Shown here: one piece after another, positions 1 through 6,297 of the stretch
How positions within the stretch are numbered: the stretch's first letter is position 1
Layout of the letters: every line of letters starts with the position of its first letter
From: Planctomycetota bacterium
GTDB taxonomy: Bacteria; Planctomycetota; Phycisphaerae; WQYP01
Assembly: GCA_021785155.1 (NCBI GenBank)
Contig: JAJYGE010000516.1
Span: 1 to 18,673, forward strand
Length of the DNA stretch: 18,673 nt
Direction: 5' to 3'
Translations under genes and position numbers: made by a program
The notes under the pieces: generated by a model
The model's database searches: none
What the model saw: the letters and a program-made list of their open reading frames with translations, nothing else
What the model was told of the DNA's origin: nothing

Positions 1-1
1 C

Positions 2-55
2 TTGCCCCCCGAACTTGAGCATCTTGGGCACCTTGAAATTCGCAAGGTCTTCTAA
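2..55 (+). CDS. Possible 3' end of an upstream gene (17 codons visible)
   Basis: One frame is open from the window edge and encodes PELEHLGHLEIRKVF near its end, followed by TAA at 53-55. The composition looks protein-like, and the heptamer repeat begins exactly at the stop codon, as expected for an intergenic repeat abutting a gene end. Too little is visible to assign a family. It could equally be non-coding sequence. Confidence 0.25.
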   Translation: MPPELEHLGHLEIRKVF

Positions 56-139
56 CTTCTAACTCCCAACTCCCAACTCCCAACTCCCAACTCCCAACTT
101 CTAACTCCTAACTCCTAACTCCTAACTCCTAACTCCTAA
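51..139. repeat. Heptamer tandem repeat (12 full units)
   Basis: Twelve consecutive 7-bp units run from 51 to 134, with a partial unit to 139. The order is TCTAACT x2, CCCAACT x5, TCTAACT x1, CCTAACT x4. The variants share the frame NCNNACT-like core (always ending AACT) and are grouped in blocks, which suggests expansion by slippage of individual units rather than random drift. The period of 7 means it cannot encode a simple in-frame peptide repeat, and every frame carries stops (CTAA). Short heptameric tandem repeats of this kind are known between genes in several bacterial lineages. The copy number may vary between strains. Confidence 0.95.
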
Positions 140-306
140 ATGTTGGCGGTGCCGCCGCGTTGCAGAATCGGTCACAGGCCCTGTACAACCTGCTGGATGC
201 CATAATTCCGGCTTCCCATTTGCAAACCTCATTTCTCGGCGGGACATTGTTTGCAGGCGCGACAGAGCACGAGCAATTACTCATGGCCATCAAAAGCGCC
301 GTATAA
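133..306 (+). other. Unassigned short open frame, possibly the 3' remnant of a gene
   Basis: Between the heptamer repeat and nadB, one frame is open from the TAA at 130-132 to a TAA at 304-306. It encodes about 57 residues, including QALYNLLDAIIPASHLQTSF and then FAGATEHEQLLMAIKSAV. The amphipathic, alanine- and leucine-rich composition looks protein-like, but there is no ATG in frame at its beginning and no ribosome binding site. It could be the C-terminal fragment of a gene interrupted by the repeat, or chance. I do not recognise a family. Confidence 0.22.
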
Positions 307-307
307 T
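302..307 (+). promoter_or_regulatory. Candidate -10 box for nadB (TATAAT)
   Basis: A perfect TATAAT lies 48 bp upstream of the chosen nadB ATG, giving a leader of about 40 nt that contains the GAGGAG ribosome binding site. No good -35 hexamer is visible 16-18 bp upstream (the closest text is TTACTC at 277-282 with 19 bp spacing), so the promoter is either weak, activator-dependent or coincidental. The box overlaps the stop codon of the short open frame ending at 306. Confidence 0.4.
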
Positions 308-354
308 GAGCAGGGCACTGGTTTGCGAGTTGCACAACCGTGAGGAGTATTGGA

Positions 355-2016
355 ATGAATCGCCGGTATCTGCTGCCATTTAAGACCAAACGCCTGCCGC
401 AAATACATACCGATGTGCTGATTATCGGCGGCGGGGTTGCGGGGTTGCGGGCGGCCGCCGCGGCCGGTGACGCGCTGGATGTGCTGGTGGTATCCAAGCA
501 TGAATTGTCGGAATCCAATACGTATTATGCTCAGGGTGGTATTGCCAGCGTGATGCAGGCCGATGACAGTTTTCAAAGTCATATTGAAGATACCCTGACG
601 GTGGCGTGCGGGCTGGGTGACCGGCCGGCGGTGGAAACGGTGGTACGGGAAGGCCCCGCGCGGATAGAGGAACTCATACGATGGGGTGCCAACTTTGACC
701 GGGAGACCGATGGCCGGTTGGCCTTTGCGCGGGAAGGGGGGCATTCCTTTGCACGGATTGTTCATGCTTTGGGTGATGCCACCGGACGGGAGCTGGCGAA
801 CTGTCTGATGGGCGTGGTGCGCAAAAAAGATCAGGTATCGATATTAGAACATACATTTGTGCTGGATTTAGTAACGCGGGAAAACCGTGTGCTGGGGGCT
901 TTGGCGTGGAACCAGCAGCGTGGATTGTTTGTCATGTTCGGTCGCAAAACCATTTTGGCCAGTGGCGGTGCCGGGGCGTTGTATCGGGAAACGACTAACC
1001 CTTCAATTGCGACGGCTGACGGTCACGCGATGGCGTGGCGTGCGGGAGCGACACTTCGAGATATGGAGATGGTGCAATTTCATCCCACAACCATCTATAT
1101 AGCCGGTTCAGCGCGATCGCTTGTAAGTGAGGCCGTTCGCGGTGAAGGTGCCAGGCTTATTGACAAGGCCGGCTACCGGTTTATGCCGGATTATCATCCG
1201 CAGTTGGAGTTGGCTCCGCGTGATGTGGTCTCGCGCAGCATCATGGCGCAGATGGCGAAAACCCGCACGACGCACGTATTTCTGGATTGTCGGCACATCG
1301 GTGAGGAGGCGTTTAAGACCAGGTTTCCCGGGATTTATCAGGTGTGCATCCAGTTCGGAATTAATCCCGCCAGACAACCCATTCCGGTTCATCCCAGTGC
1401 GCATTACATGGTGGGTGGCGTGGCGTGTGACTTGATGGGGCGGACCGATGTGGAGGACTTATATGCCGTTGGTGAGGCGGCTTATACCGGTTTACACGGG
1501 GCCAATCGGTTGGCCAGCAATTCACTTATTGAGGCGCTGGTATTCGGCAAGCGGGCGGGTGAAGATGCGGTTGCGACATTGGCGGGGCAAAGTCGGCCGT
1601 TGGAAGTGCCGATGTTGGCGGCGGAAATTGCGCCCAGTGAACGCACGGAATTGGACATTCAGGACGTATTTGGATCATTACGATCGTTAATGTGGCGCAA
1701 TGTCGGCATTGAACGGGTGGGGCCGCGGCTGGATGAGGCGTTGGAAATTATCGATTTCTGGTCCCACTATCTGCTGGACAAAGTGTTTGATAAGCCGGCG
1801 GGCTGGGAACTGCAGAACATGCTGCAGATGTCACGTTTGATAACCGCGGCGGCGGGTGTGCGGCAGGAAACGCGCGGCGTGCATTTTCGCACGGATTATC
1901 CGGAGCGCGATGACCGCAACTGGAAATGCCATCTGGATTGGCGGGCAATGTCAAAAATTCCGCTGAAAACCGCCGTGAATAACGAATCAGCGGAGGTCGA
2001 AGCCGGCGTGGATTAA
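355..2016 (+). CDS. nadB: L-aspartate oxidase NadB
   Basis: This is a 553-residue flavoprotein that oxidises L-aspartate to iminoaspartate, the first step of de novo NAD synthesis; the product feeds quinolinate synthase NadA. The FAD-binding Rossmann motif DVLIIGGGVAGLRAA lies near residues 20-34. Other family signatures are SNTYYAQGGIASV, REGGHSFARIVHALGDATG, ASGGAGALYRETTNP, MVQFHPTTIYI, SEAVRGEGARLI, HPSAHYMVGGV and GLHGANRLASNSLIEALVFG. Together these separate NadB from the related succinate dehydrogenase and fumarate reductase flavoproteins. A GTG 15 bp upstream (340) is in frame, but GAGGAG at 344-349 sits correctly for the ATG at 355, so that start is chosen. No nadA or nadC is in the window. 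Its TAA overlaps the stop of the convergent gene. Confidence 0.95.
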   Translation: MNRRYLLPFKTKRLPQIHTDVLIIGGGVAGLRAAAAAGDALDVLVVSKHELSESNTYYAQGGIASVMQADDSFQSHIEDTLTVACGLGDRPAVETVVREGPARIEELIRWGANFDRETDGRLAFAREGGHSFARIVHALGDATGRELANCLMGVVRKKDQVSILEHTFVLDLVTRENRVLGALAWNQQRGLFVMFGRKTILASGGAGALYRETTNPSIATADGHAMAWRAGATLRDMEMVQFHPTTIYIAGSARSLVSEAVRGEGARLIDKAGYRFMPDYHPQLELAPRDVVSRSIMAQMAKTRTTHVFLDCRHIGEEAFKTRFPGIYQVCIQFGINPARQPIPVHPSAHYMVGGVACDLMGRTDVEDLYAVGEAAYTGLHGANRLASNSLIEALVFGKRAGEDAVATLAGQSRPLEVPMLAAEIAPSERTELDIQDVFGSLRSLMWRNVGIERVGPRLDEALEIIDFWSHYLLDKVFDKPAGWELQNMLQMSRLITAAAGVRQETRGVHFRTDYPERDDRNWKCHLDWRAMSKIPLKTAVNNESAEVEAGVD

Positions 2017-2546
2017 GGTGCCCGATCCAGAGCGGCGACAACGCGACTGCACTTGTCATAGAGTCCAAAGGAAAAACTGCGGAATCGTTCGACATCCTTC
2101 AATTTAAATGAACCTGGGCTCGCTGGATAAGTCCACTGGCCGGAGCTGATTTCATACGGGTACTCCGTATTTTTGGGATGTAGAGTGCCTGGTTGCGGCC
2201 GTGCCGGGGCGAGCGAGCAAAGCTTAGTGATTTCTTGAATCGCACGGAAGTGCAAGATGTTCTGGATCGATGGCAGCACGGCATGGCTGCCGGTCATCAC
2301 GAGTGGCAACATTGCTTTGGCCATCTCACTAACGTCGTGCCGGTAGTAATATTTGCTGGGCAACGTCATAATTCCAGTGCTATCAAGGGCTTCCCCCAAC
2401 GCCTTAACTGTTTTTTCAACTGCCTGTTGGTACTTGGAAATTGCCTGGCAATAAGTACTGCTGTCGTTGGGAATCAGAACCCGCCCGGAGGCGGCCAAAT
2501 CGGAATGGGCCTGTGAGAGCCAAAATCGGTGAATGCCATTAGACAT
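2013..2546 (-). CDS. HEPN-like domain protein
   Basis: This 177-residue helical protein resembles HEPN-domain proteins. Helix 1 has WLSQAHSDLAAS, helix 2 has AISKYQQAVEKTVKAL, which matches the family QQAxEKxLKAL signature, and YRHDVSEMAKAML corresponds to the usual HDL segment. HEPN proteins are commonly RNase toxins or nucleotide-binding partners of small nucleotidyltransferases. I see no convincing R-x(4-6)-H RNase motif in the expected third-helix position, so catalytic activity is doubtful. The gene starts inside the preceding gene (8-bp overlap ATGTCTAA) with AAAGG seven bases upstream, implying translational coupling. Its stop codon TAA overlaps the convergent nadB stop in the palindrome TTAA. 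The assignment rests on motif recognition only. Confidence 0.6.
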   Translation of the reverse strand: MSNGIHRFWLSQAHSDLAASGRVLIPNDSSTYCQAISKYQQAVEKTVKALGEALDSTGIMTLPSKYYYRHDVSEMAKAMLPLVMTGSHAVLPSIQNILHFRAIQEITKLCSLAPARPQPGTLHPKNTEYPYEISSGQWTYPASPGSFKLKDVERFRSFSFGLYDKCSRVVAALDRAP

Positions 2547-2955
2547 TTAGAAGCCTTTGCAGGTCGGTGTGTTTCTTGAGCGGACTAAGTATCTTAAAGT
2601 CCCCGCATTCAACCGCCTGCTTAAGCTCGCCAAAGCCGGCCCAGTTCTCTTTTGCCGCACGCTTGAACTCGGCGGGGTTTGTCAGCACGAGATGCAACTC
2701 CTGGTTCTTGTTCATGGGAAAGCCGGAAGCGTAGCCGTATGTGACCTCGAAGAATTCACGGTCTGGATCGATTCCTCCATTGCCGAAATTCTCAAGAACT
2801 TCAAAGACAAATATATCGTTAATCTTTCGGTTAGGCTTGTAGTAGATTGCCCAGACCAAAGGTTCATGGCGTATTTTTCTATGCTGCTTCACCAGATCCC
2901 GCAATTCTTCCTCAAAATGCGGAAATTGTAATCCCCTGATCGTATGTGTCACCAT
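2539..2955 (-). CDS. Unrecognised 138-aa protein coupled to the HEPN-like gene
   Basis: I do not recognise the family. The protein is soluble, with no signal peptide or membrane segment. Its centre reads RKINDIFVFEVLENF, then FFEVTYGYASGFP, LHLVLTNPAEFKRAAKENW and CGDFKILSPL. HEPN genes are often paired with MNT-type minimal nucleotidyltransferases; here the NDIFVFEV strand and the LVLTNPAEFKRA segment are loosely reminiscent of the strand and helix after the catalytic aspartates. However, the GSxARG and DxD motifs are absent, so it would at most be a degenerate relative. It has GAGG at 2964-2967, eight bases before the ATG, and a plausible promoter at 2985-3013. It is the first gene of a two-gene unit. 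Confidence 0.7.
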   Translation of the reverse strand: MVTHTIRGLQFPHFEEELRDLVKQHRKIRHEPLVWAIYYKPNRKINDIFVFEVLENFGNGGIDPDREFFEVTYGYASGFPMNKNQELHLVLTNPAEFKRAAKENWAGFGELKQAVECGDFKILSPLKKHTDLQRLLNV

Positions 2956-2984
2956 TTACACGTCCTCAATTGCAACTGATTGAT

Positions 2985-3013
2985 ATCATAACTATTGGTA
3001 CGAACATTGACCA
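2985..3013 (-). promoter_or_regulatory. Candidate sigma70-type promoter for the HEPN gene pair
   Basis: Read on the - strand, TGGTCA (3013-3008, four of six to TTGACA) is separated by exactly 17 bp from TATGAT (2990-2985, five of six to TATAAT). Transcription would begin near 2978, leaving a leader of roughly 23 nt that contains the GAGG ribosome binding site for the gene starting at 2955. The prediction is from consensus match and spacing only. Confidence 0.4.
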
Positions 3014-3053
3014 TCCTGTTTCTATCTGACAAAAGGCGTGGCGTGACAGACCG

Positions 3054-3776
3054 TTATAGCACGCCAAAATGTTCATACGCCATTTTCCATGCTTGTCTGG
3101 CGGCGTCAGCGCGGTAGGACTCTCGGCGATCGCTGGCGAAGGCGTGCGGGCCGTCGAATAATGCCAGTGTGTAGCGTTTTTTATGCCGGCTGAGAGCTTC
3201 AACAATGCGGGCGTGCTCATCGGGGGGAATGTGCGTATCCTCACTGCCATAGGCAAGAAATAGCGGGGCGGAGAGATTGCTGAGATTTTCCTCCGTCAGC
3301 AGGCTTGTGCGGCCCATGCGATCCGGTGCCACGGGAGCAATGGATCCACCATAAAATGCTACCGCTGCCTTTATTCTGGATCCCAGCTTACAAGCCGCCA
3401 GAAAGCTCAACCGCCCGCCCATACAGAAGCCGATGATGCCACACCGATCAGTGGCCACCTCGGTATTATTGTTTAGCGCATCAATGCTTTGCGTGATGTA
3501 TTCCAAGACAGTTGTGGAATTAAGATCCCTGGCCGTATTCATGGCACCCTGGATATCCGCATAGCCGAAAACTTTTCCATCGAAAAAATCGGGCACCACG
3601 GCACAATAACCATTCCGGGCGATCTGGGTTGCGACATCCTGAAAATGTTCATTGAGGCCGAACACTTCAAAAAGTACGACAATCAGCGGATGCTTCCCGG
3701 CAGCGGCGGGGCGGGCGTAAAAAGCGCGACGGCCCGGCGCGGTTTCCAGCCAGGTGGTGTTTACGTCATTGGTCAT
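3054..3776 (-). CDS. Dienelactone hydrolase family protein
   Basis: This 240-residue alpha/beta hydrolase belongs to the dienelactone hydrolase family, whose members hydrolyse cyclic enol-lactones or related esters. The family catalytic set is complete: Cys118 in GIIGFCMGGR, Asp180 in AYGSEDTHIPP, His211 in DGPHAF, and Glu37 in LFEVFG, which orients the cysteine. The frame is open upstream to 3932, but that extension lacks family similarity and would overlap tpx. The ATG at 3776 (MTNDVNTTWLE) has GGAG ten bases upstream and gives the usual family length. It lies 136 bp downstream of tpx on the same strand and may be co-transcribed. No aromatic degradation genes are nearby, so the substrate is unknown; many such proteins are general esterases. 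Confidence 0.88.
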   Translation of the reverse strand: MTNDVNTTWLETAPGRRAFYARPAAAGKHPLIVVLFEVFGLNEHFQDVATQIARNGYCAVVPDFFDGKVFGYADIQGAMNTARDLNSTTVLEYITQSIDALNNNTEVATDRCGIIGFCMGGRLSFLAACKLGSRIKAAVAFYGGSIAPVAPDRMGRTSLLTEENLSNLSAPLFLAYGSEDTHIPPDEHARIVEALSRHKKRYTLALFDGPHAFASDRRESYRADAARQAWKMAYEHFGVL

Positions 3777-3912
3777 GGGTGTGCAACTCCAAGAACGCAT
3801 TATCCAGCAGCCCTGCGCAATACCGTGACCGGCGTGGGGCGAACCCACAACGACCGACATTATGTTTACTACGCCGCCTCGCCATGGTGGGATCGAAAAA
3901 AACGGCGAACAT

Positions 3913-4416
3913 TTATTTTTTTGCCGCGTCAATGGCTGCAGTGTAGTTTGGTTCCTGGGCTATTTCGGGCACCAGTTGCACGTATTTGATCGTGCCGGTG
4001 CCATCCGCCACCACCACCGCGCGGGCCAGTAAACCCGCCAGCGGACCGTCGGCGATGGTCAGTCCGGTGAGATTGCCGAACTCCGGATGGCGGAAAGTGG
4101 AAAGTGTCTGGACATTTTTGATTCCCTCCGCTCCGCAGAAGCGGTTTTGCGCAAAGGGAAGATCGGCGGAGACGCACAGCACGACCGTATTAGCAAGGGA
4201 TGCCGCATCAATATTGAATTGTCGTACTGATCGGGCGCAAACAGAAGTATCAATACTGGGGAAAATGTTGAGAATAACCGTCTTGCCGGCCAGGTCGGTG
4301 GATTTTAATTCACTTAGATCCGATTTGGTCAGTGTAAATGCCAGAAGTTTGCCACCCACTTGAGGCCCGTCGCCGACGGTGTGAATAGGATTGCCTTTGA
4401 ATGTAATATCAGCCAT
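3913..4416 (-). CDS. tpx: Thiol peroxidase Tpx (atypical 2-Cys peroxiredoxin)
   Basis: This 167-residue protein reduces H2O2 and alkyl hydroperoxides using thioredoxin. The peroxidatic Cys60 is in SIDTSVCARSVRQFN, with Thr57 in the T-x-x-C motif. The resolving Cys94 in NRFCGAEGI sits 34 residues later, the spacing typical of Tpx, and an Arg near residue 132 matches the active-site arginine. The N-terminal ITFKGNPIHTVGDGPQVG is also characteristic. A strong ribosome binding site (AAGGAG, eight bases before ATG) fixes the start. It is transcribed divergently from dsrA across a 433-bp spacer. An oxidant-defence role next to oxygen-sensitive sulfur metabolism is plausible but inferred. Confidence 0.95.
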   Translation of the reverse strand: MADITFKGNPIHTVGDGPQVGGKLLAFTLTKSDLSELKSTDLAGKTVILNIFPSIDTSVCARSVRQFNIDAASLANTVVLCVSADLPFAQNRFCGAEGIKNVQTLSTFRHPEFGNLTGLTIADGPLAGLLARAVVVADGTGTIKYVQLVPEIAQEPNYTAAIDAAKK

Positions 4417-4849
4417 AAAAAACTCCTTAAAGAATGCTACAGTCCAGGTCCCCGCTTCCGCAAGGACTTCAACCCATAATTCTCAACGCATTTGACGTTT
4501 TCGGCAAGCCATCGGCGTGTTTTGCGGCGGAGCATTTTTGTGGCACTCGACGCACGGGCTGTGCTGATAGGCCGTCGAGGCTTTAATTCTCTCGACAGCA
4601 GGTAGGGCATTATCCTATGTTCTGTTGCGACACAGGCCCTAGTACGCAAACAGCGGTTTCCCTATTTCATGGCCCATGACCGTTGTCTAAAATCGATCTT
4701 GTGATGTTGCAGCGGCAGACTGGATGCGGTTGCCTATTCTCCGCCGCCTTGCAACACGACCGGAGCCACGCCTTATGGAGTTAATCAAGTGTTGTAAGGA
4801 AAAAGAACCTATGAGCCACGGGCCACGGAAATGAAAAAAGGGAACGATC
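4417..4849. other. Gene-free spacer between divergent tpx and dsrA
   Basis: No convincing gene is present in these 433 bp. The - strand contains a 70-codon open frame (4437-4649) with no ribosome binding site and atypical arginine-rich composition, which I reject. The region holds a cluster of perfect short inverted repeats at 4546-4641, a direct repeat of GCCACGG at 4815-4828, and a 7-codon ATG frame at 4811-4834 just ahead of the dsrA ribosome binding site. Promoters for tpx and dsrA must lie here, but I find no clear -35/-10 pair for either. Confidence 0.7.
4546..4641. promoter_or_regulatory. Cluster of inverted repeats, candidate structured RNA or regulatory element
   Basis: Three arms can pair alternatively: CTCGACG (4546-4552) with CGTCGAG (4573-4579), or GTCGAG (4574-4579) with CTCGAC (4591-4596). 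Immediately after, TAGGGC (4603-4608) pairs with GCCCTA (4636-4641), enclosing a second stem CTGT/ACAG (4622-4625 with 4632-4635). All stems are perfect Watson-Crick. The dsrA start is about 210 bp beyond the last arm and the tpx start about 130 bp from the first, so either transcript could carry it. Being in a spacer between divergent operons, it may also be a protein-binding region or a decayed mobile element. Confidence 0.3.
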
Positions 4850-6286
4850 ATGGAAAAAATTAAACTATGTTGTGCCAAGTGCGGCTTTACGGTGGAAGAA
4901 TACACCGCAACCGAACTGGCGGAAATCCCACGCAAGGCCAAGCGTTATGAATACCTGCTGAAAAAATCATCCATTTGTCCGTCGTGCCTGGCATCGGGAC
5001 GGCTTAAAGAAGTTCGCGTTACGGAGGAAGCCGATGTGGCGGCCCCGAAGGCGCAGGTAAACGCCTCAACCCCCGCGCCGGTTGGCCATGAGGAACACGT
5101 CGATTCACCCACACCGATGATGGATGCGATTTCTCATGGGGCTTGGCCCAGTCATGCGGCGGAACTCAAAAAGACGCGTTATCCTCTGCAGATGTATGAG
5201 CAGGCGCTACAAAAACGTGCCACGCAATGGGGCTATGGCGGCTACGTTTCGCTGCCGGGTGTGGCGGCGGGCGTGCTGGTTCGTTCTTCCGCCCGGCCTG
5301 ATATTACCAAGGGATCCAATTTTGTTCGGATCATGGATCCGTGCGGAAATTTCTTCAAAACCGACGGCATGCGGAAACTTTGCGACATCGCCGATAAATA
5401 TGCATACGGTCTTCTGCACTTATTGAGTACCGGAGGCGATCTGGAAATGCTGGGTATCCCGACGGAAAATCTGAAGCCGGCGGTGGAGGAAATTGTCCAG
5501 CTTGGGTTTGATGTAGGTTCGACCGGCGATGATTTTCGCACCAGCGAAGAGTGCATTGGGCCGGCCAAGTGCGACTTGCCGCTTTATGACACGTTGGGAT
5601 TCCGTGCCGCGTGGTACAAGCGATTTTTGGATGACGTGCAATATCCCCGCTTTCCGCACAAGGTCAAATGCAAGTTTTCCGGTTGCCCCAATGATTGCGT
5701 ACGCGGCGGGCAGAAGGCGGATATTTTTGTCTGTGGCGTTTTTCGTGATCTACCGGTGATTGATCAAAAGAAGGTCAAAACATGGGTGGACAGCGGAGGC
5801 GACATGGGGACGGTGTGTACGCGGTGCCCGGGCGGATGCCTCAATTGGGATACCAAAGCCGGATTGAGCATTGATGGTGACAGTTGCCTGCGATGTATGT
5901 ACTGCATTAATAAAATTTCCGGCGTGCGGCCCGGAGGAGACCGGGGCGTGGCGATTCTCGTGGGTGGAAAATTACGCGGGAAATATGGTCCCATGTTGGC
6001 CAAAGTGGTCGTGCCGTTCATGAAAGCGGTGCCGCCGGATTATAAAGAAATCTTCGATATTATCGAGAAAATTACCGAGGTTTATGACGAACACGCGCGC
6101 AAGAAGGAACGCATGGGTGATTTCCTGTTGCGCATCGGCCCGAACGAATTTTTCCGACTTATCGGCGTGCCATTGTCGCCGCAACTTTTCGCTCAGCCCC
6201 GAACCAATTTGTATTATCACTGGGAACCCGATGAAATAAAAGACGAACGTGTTTCAGCCCCAGAACCGATTCAAAGCTCCAATTGA
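4850..6286 (+). CDS. dsrA: Dissimilatory sulfite reductase alpha subunit DsrA, with N-terminal zinc-ribbon-like extension
   Basis: The 478-residue protein is the alpha subunit of the siroheme enzyme that interconverts sulfite and sulfide-level sulfur with DsrB and DsrC. The DsrA core starts near residue 92 (HGAWPSHAAELKK). The siroheme-[4Fe-4S] motif is complete: C235-x5-C241 (ECIGPAKCD) and C279-x3-C283 (SGCPNDC). A ferredoxin domain follows, with C326PGGC330 and C346-x2-C349-x2-C352, then SGVRPGGDRGVAILVGGK. Residues 1-60 are unusual: C8-x2-C11 and C43-x2-C46 form a four-cysteine zinc-ribbon-like unit joined by a proline/alanine linker. Classical DsrA proteins begin directly at the core. 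AAGGGA six bases before the ATG supports the start. The gene heads the dsr operon, 11 bp before dsrB. Confidence 0.95.
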   Translation: MEKIKLCCAKCGFTVEEYTATELAEIPRKAKRYEYLLKKSSICPSCLASGRLKEVRVTEEADVAAPKAQVNASTPAPVGHEEHVDSPTPMMDAISHGAWPSHAAELKKTRYPLQMYEQALQKRATQWGYGGYVSLPGVAAGVLVRSSARPDITKGSNFVRIMDPCGNFFKTDGMRKLCDIADKYAYGLLHLLSTGGDLEMLGIPTENLKPAVEEIVQLGFDVGSTGDDFRTSEECIGPAKCDLPLYDTLGFRAAWYKRFLDDVQYPRFPHKVKCKFSGCPNDCVRGGQKADIFVCGVFRDLPVIDQKKVKTWVDSGGDMGTVCTRCPGGCLNWDTKAGLSIDGDSCLRCMYCINKISGVRPGGDRGVAILVGGKLRGKYGPMLAKVVVPFMKAVPPDYKEIFDIIEKITEVYDEHARKKERMGDFLLRIGPNEFFRLIGVPLSPQLFAQPRTNLYYHWEPDEIKDERVSAPEPIQSSN

Positions 6287-6297
6287 GGATCATAATT

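Noticed and set aside
51..139. Repeat considered as a CRISPR array.
   Set aside because: Units are 7 bp with no spacers; it is a simple tandem repeat.
3890..3930. Possible terminator after tpx (CGGC/GCCG arms followed by seven T on the - strand).
   Set aside because: The stem is only four base pairs with a loop of about 18 bases and overlaps the last tpx codons; too weak to call.
3777..3932. Longer start for the dienelactone hydrolase at 3932.
   Set aside because: The extra 52 residues have no family similarity, overlap the tpx 3' end, and the ATG at 3776 has a ribosome binding site.
4437..4649. 70-codon open frame on the - strand, with a neighbouring frame containing a CVECH (CxxCH) heme-like motif and a C-terminal GLKSLRKRGPGL reminiscent of a transposase tail.
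   Set aside because: No ribosome binding site, atypical composition, the CxxCH lies in a different frame interrupted by stops, and I cannot match any transposase domain. Could at most be a decayed relic.
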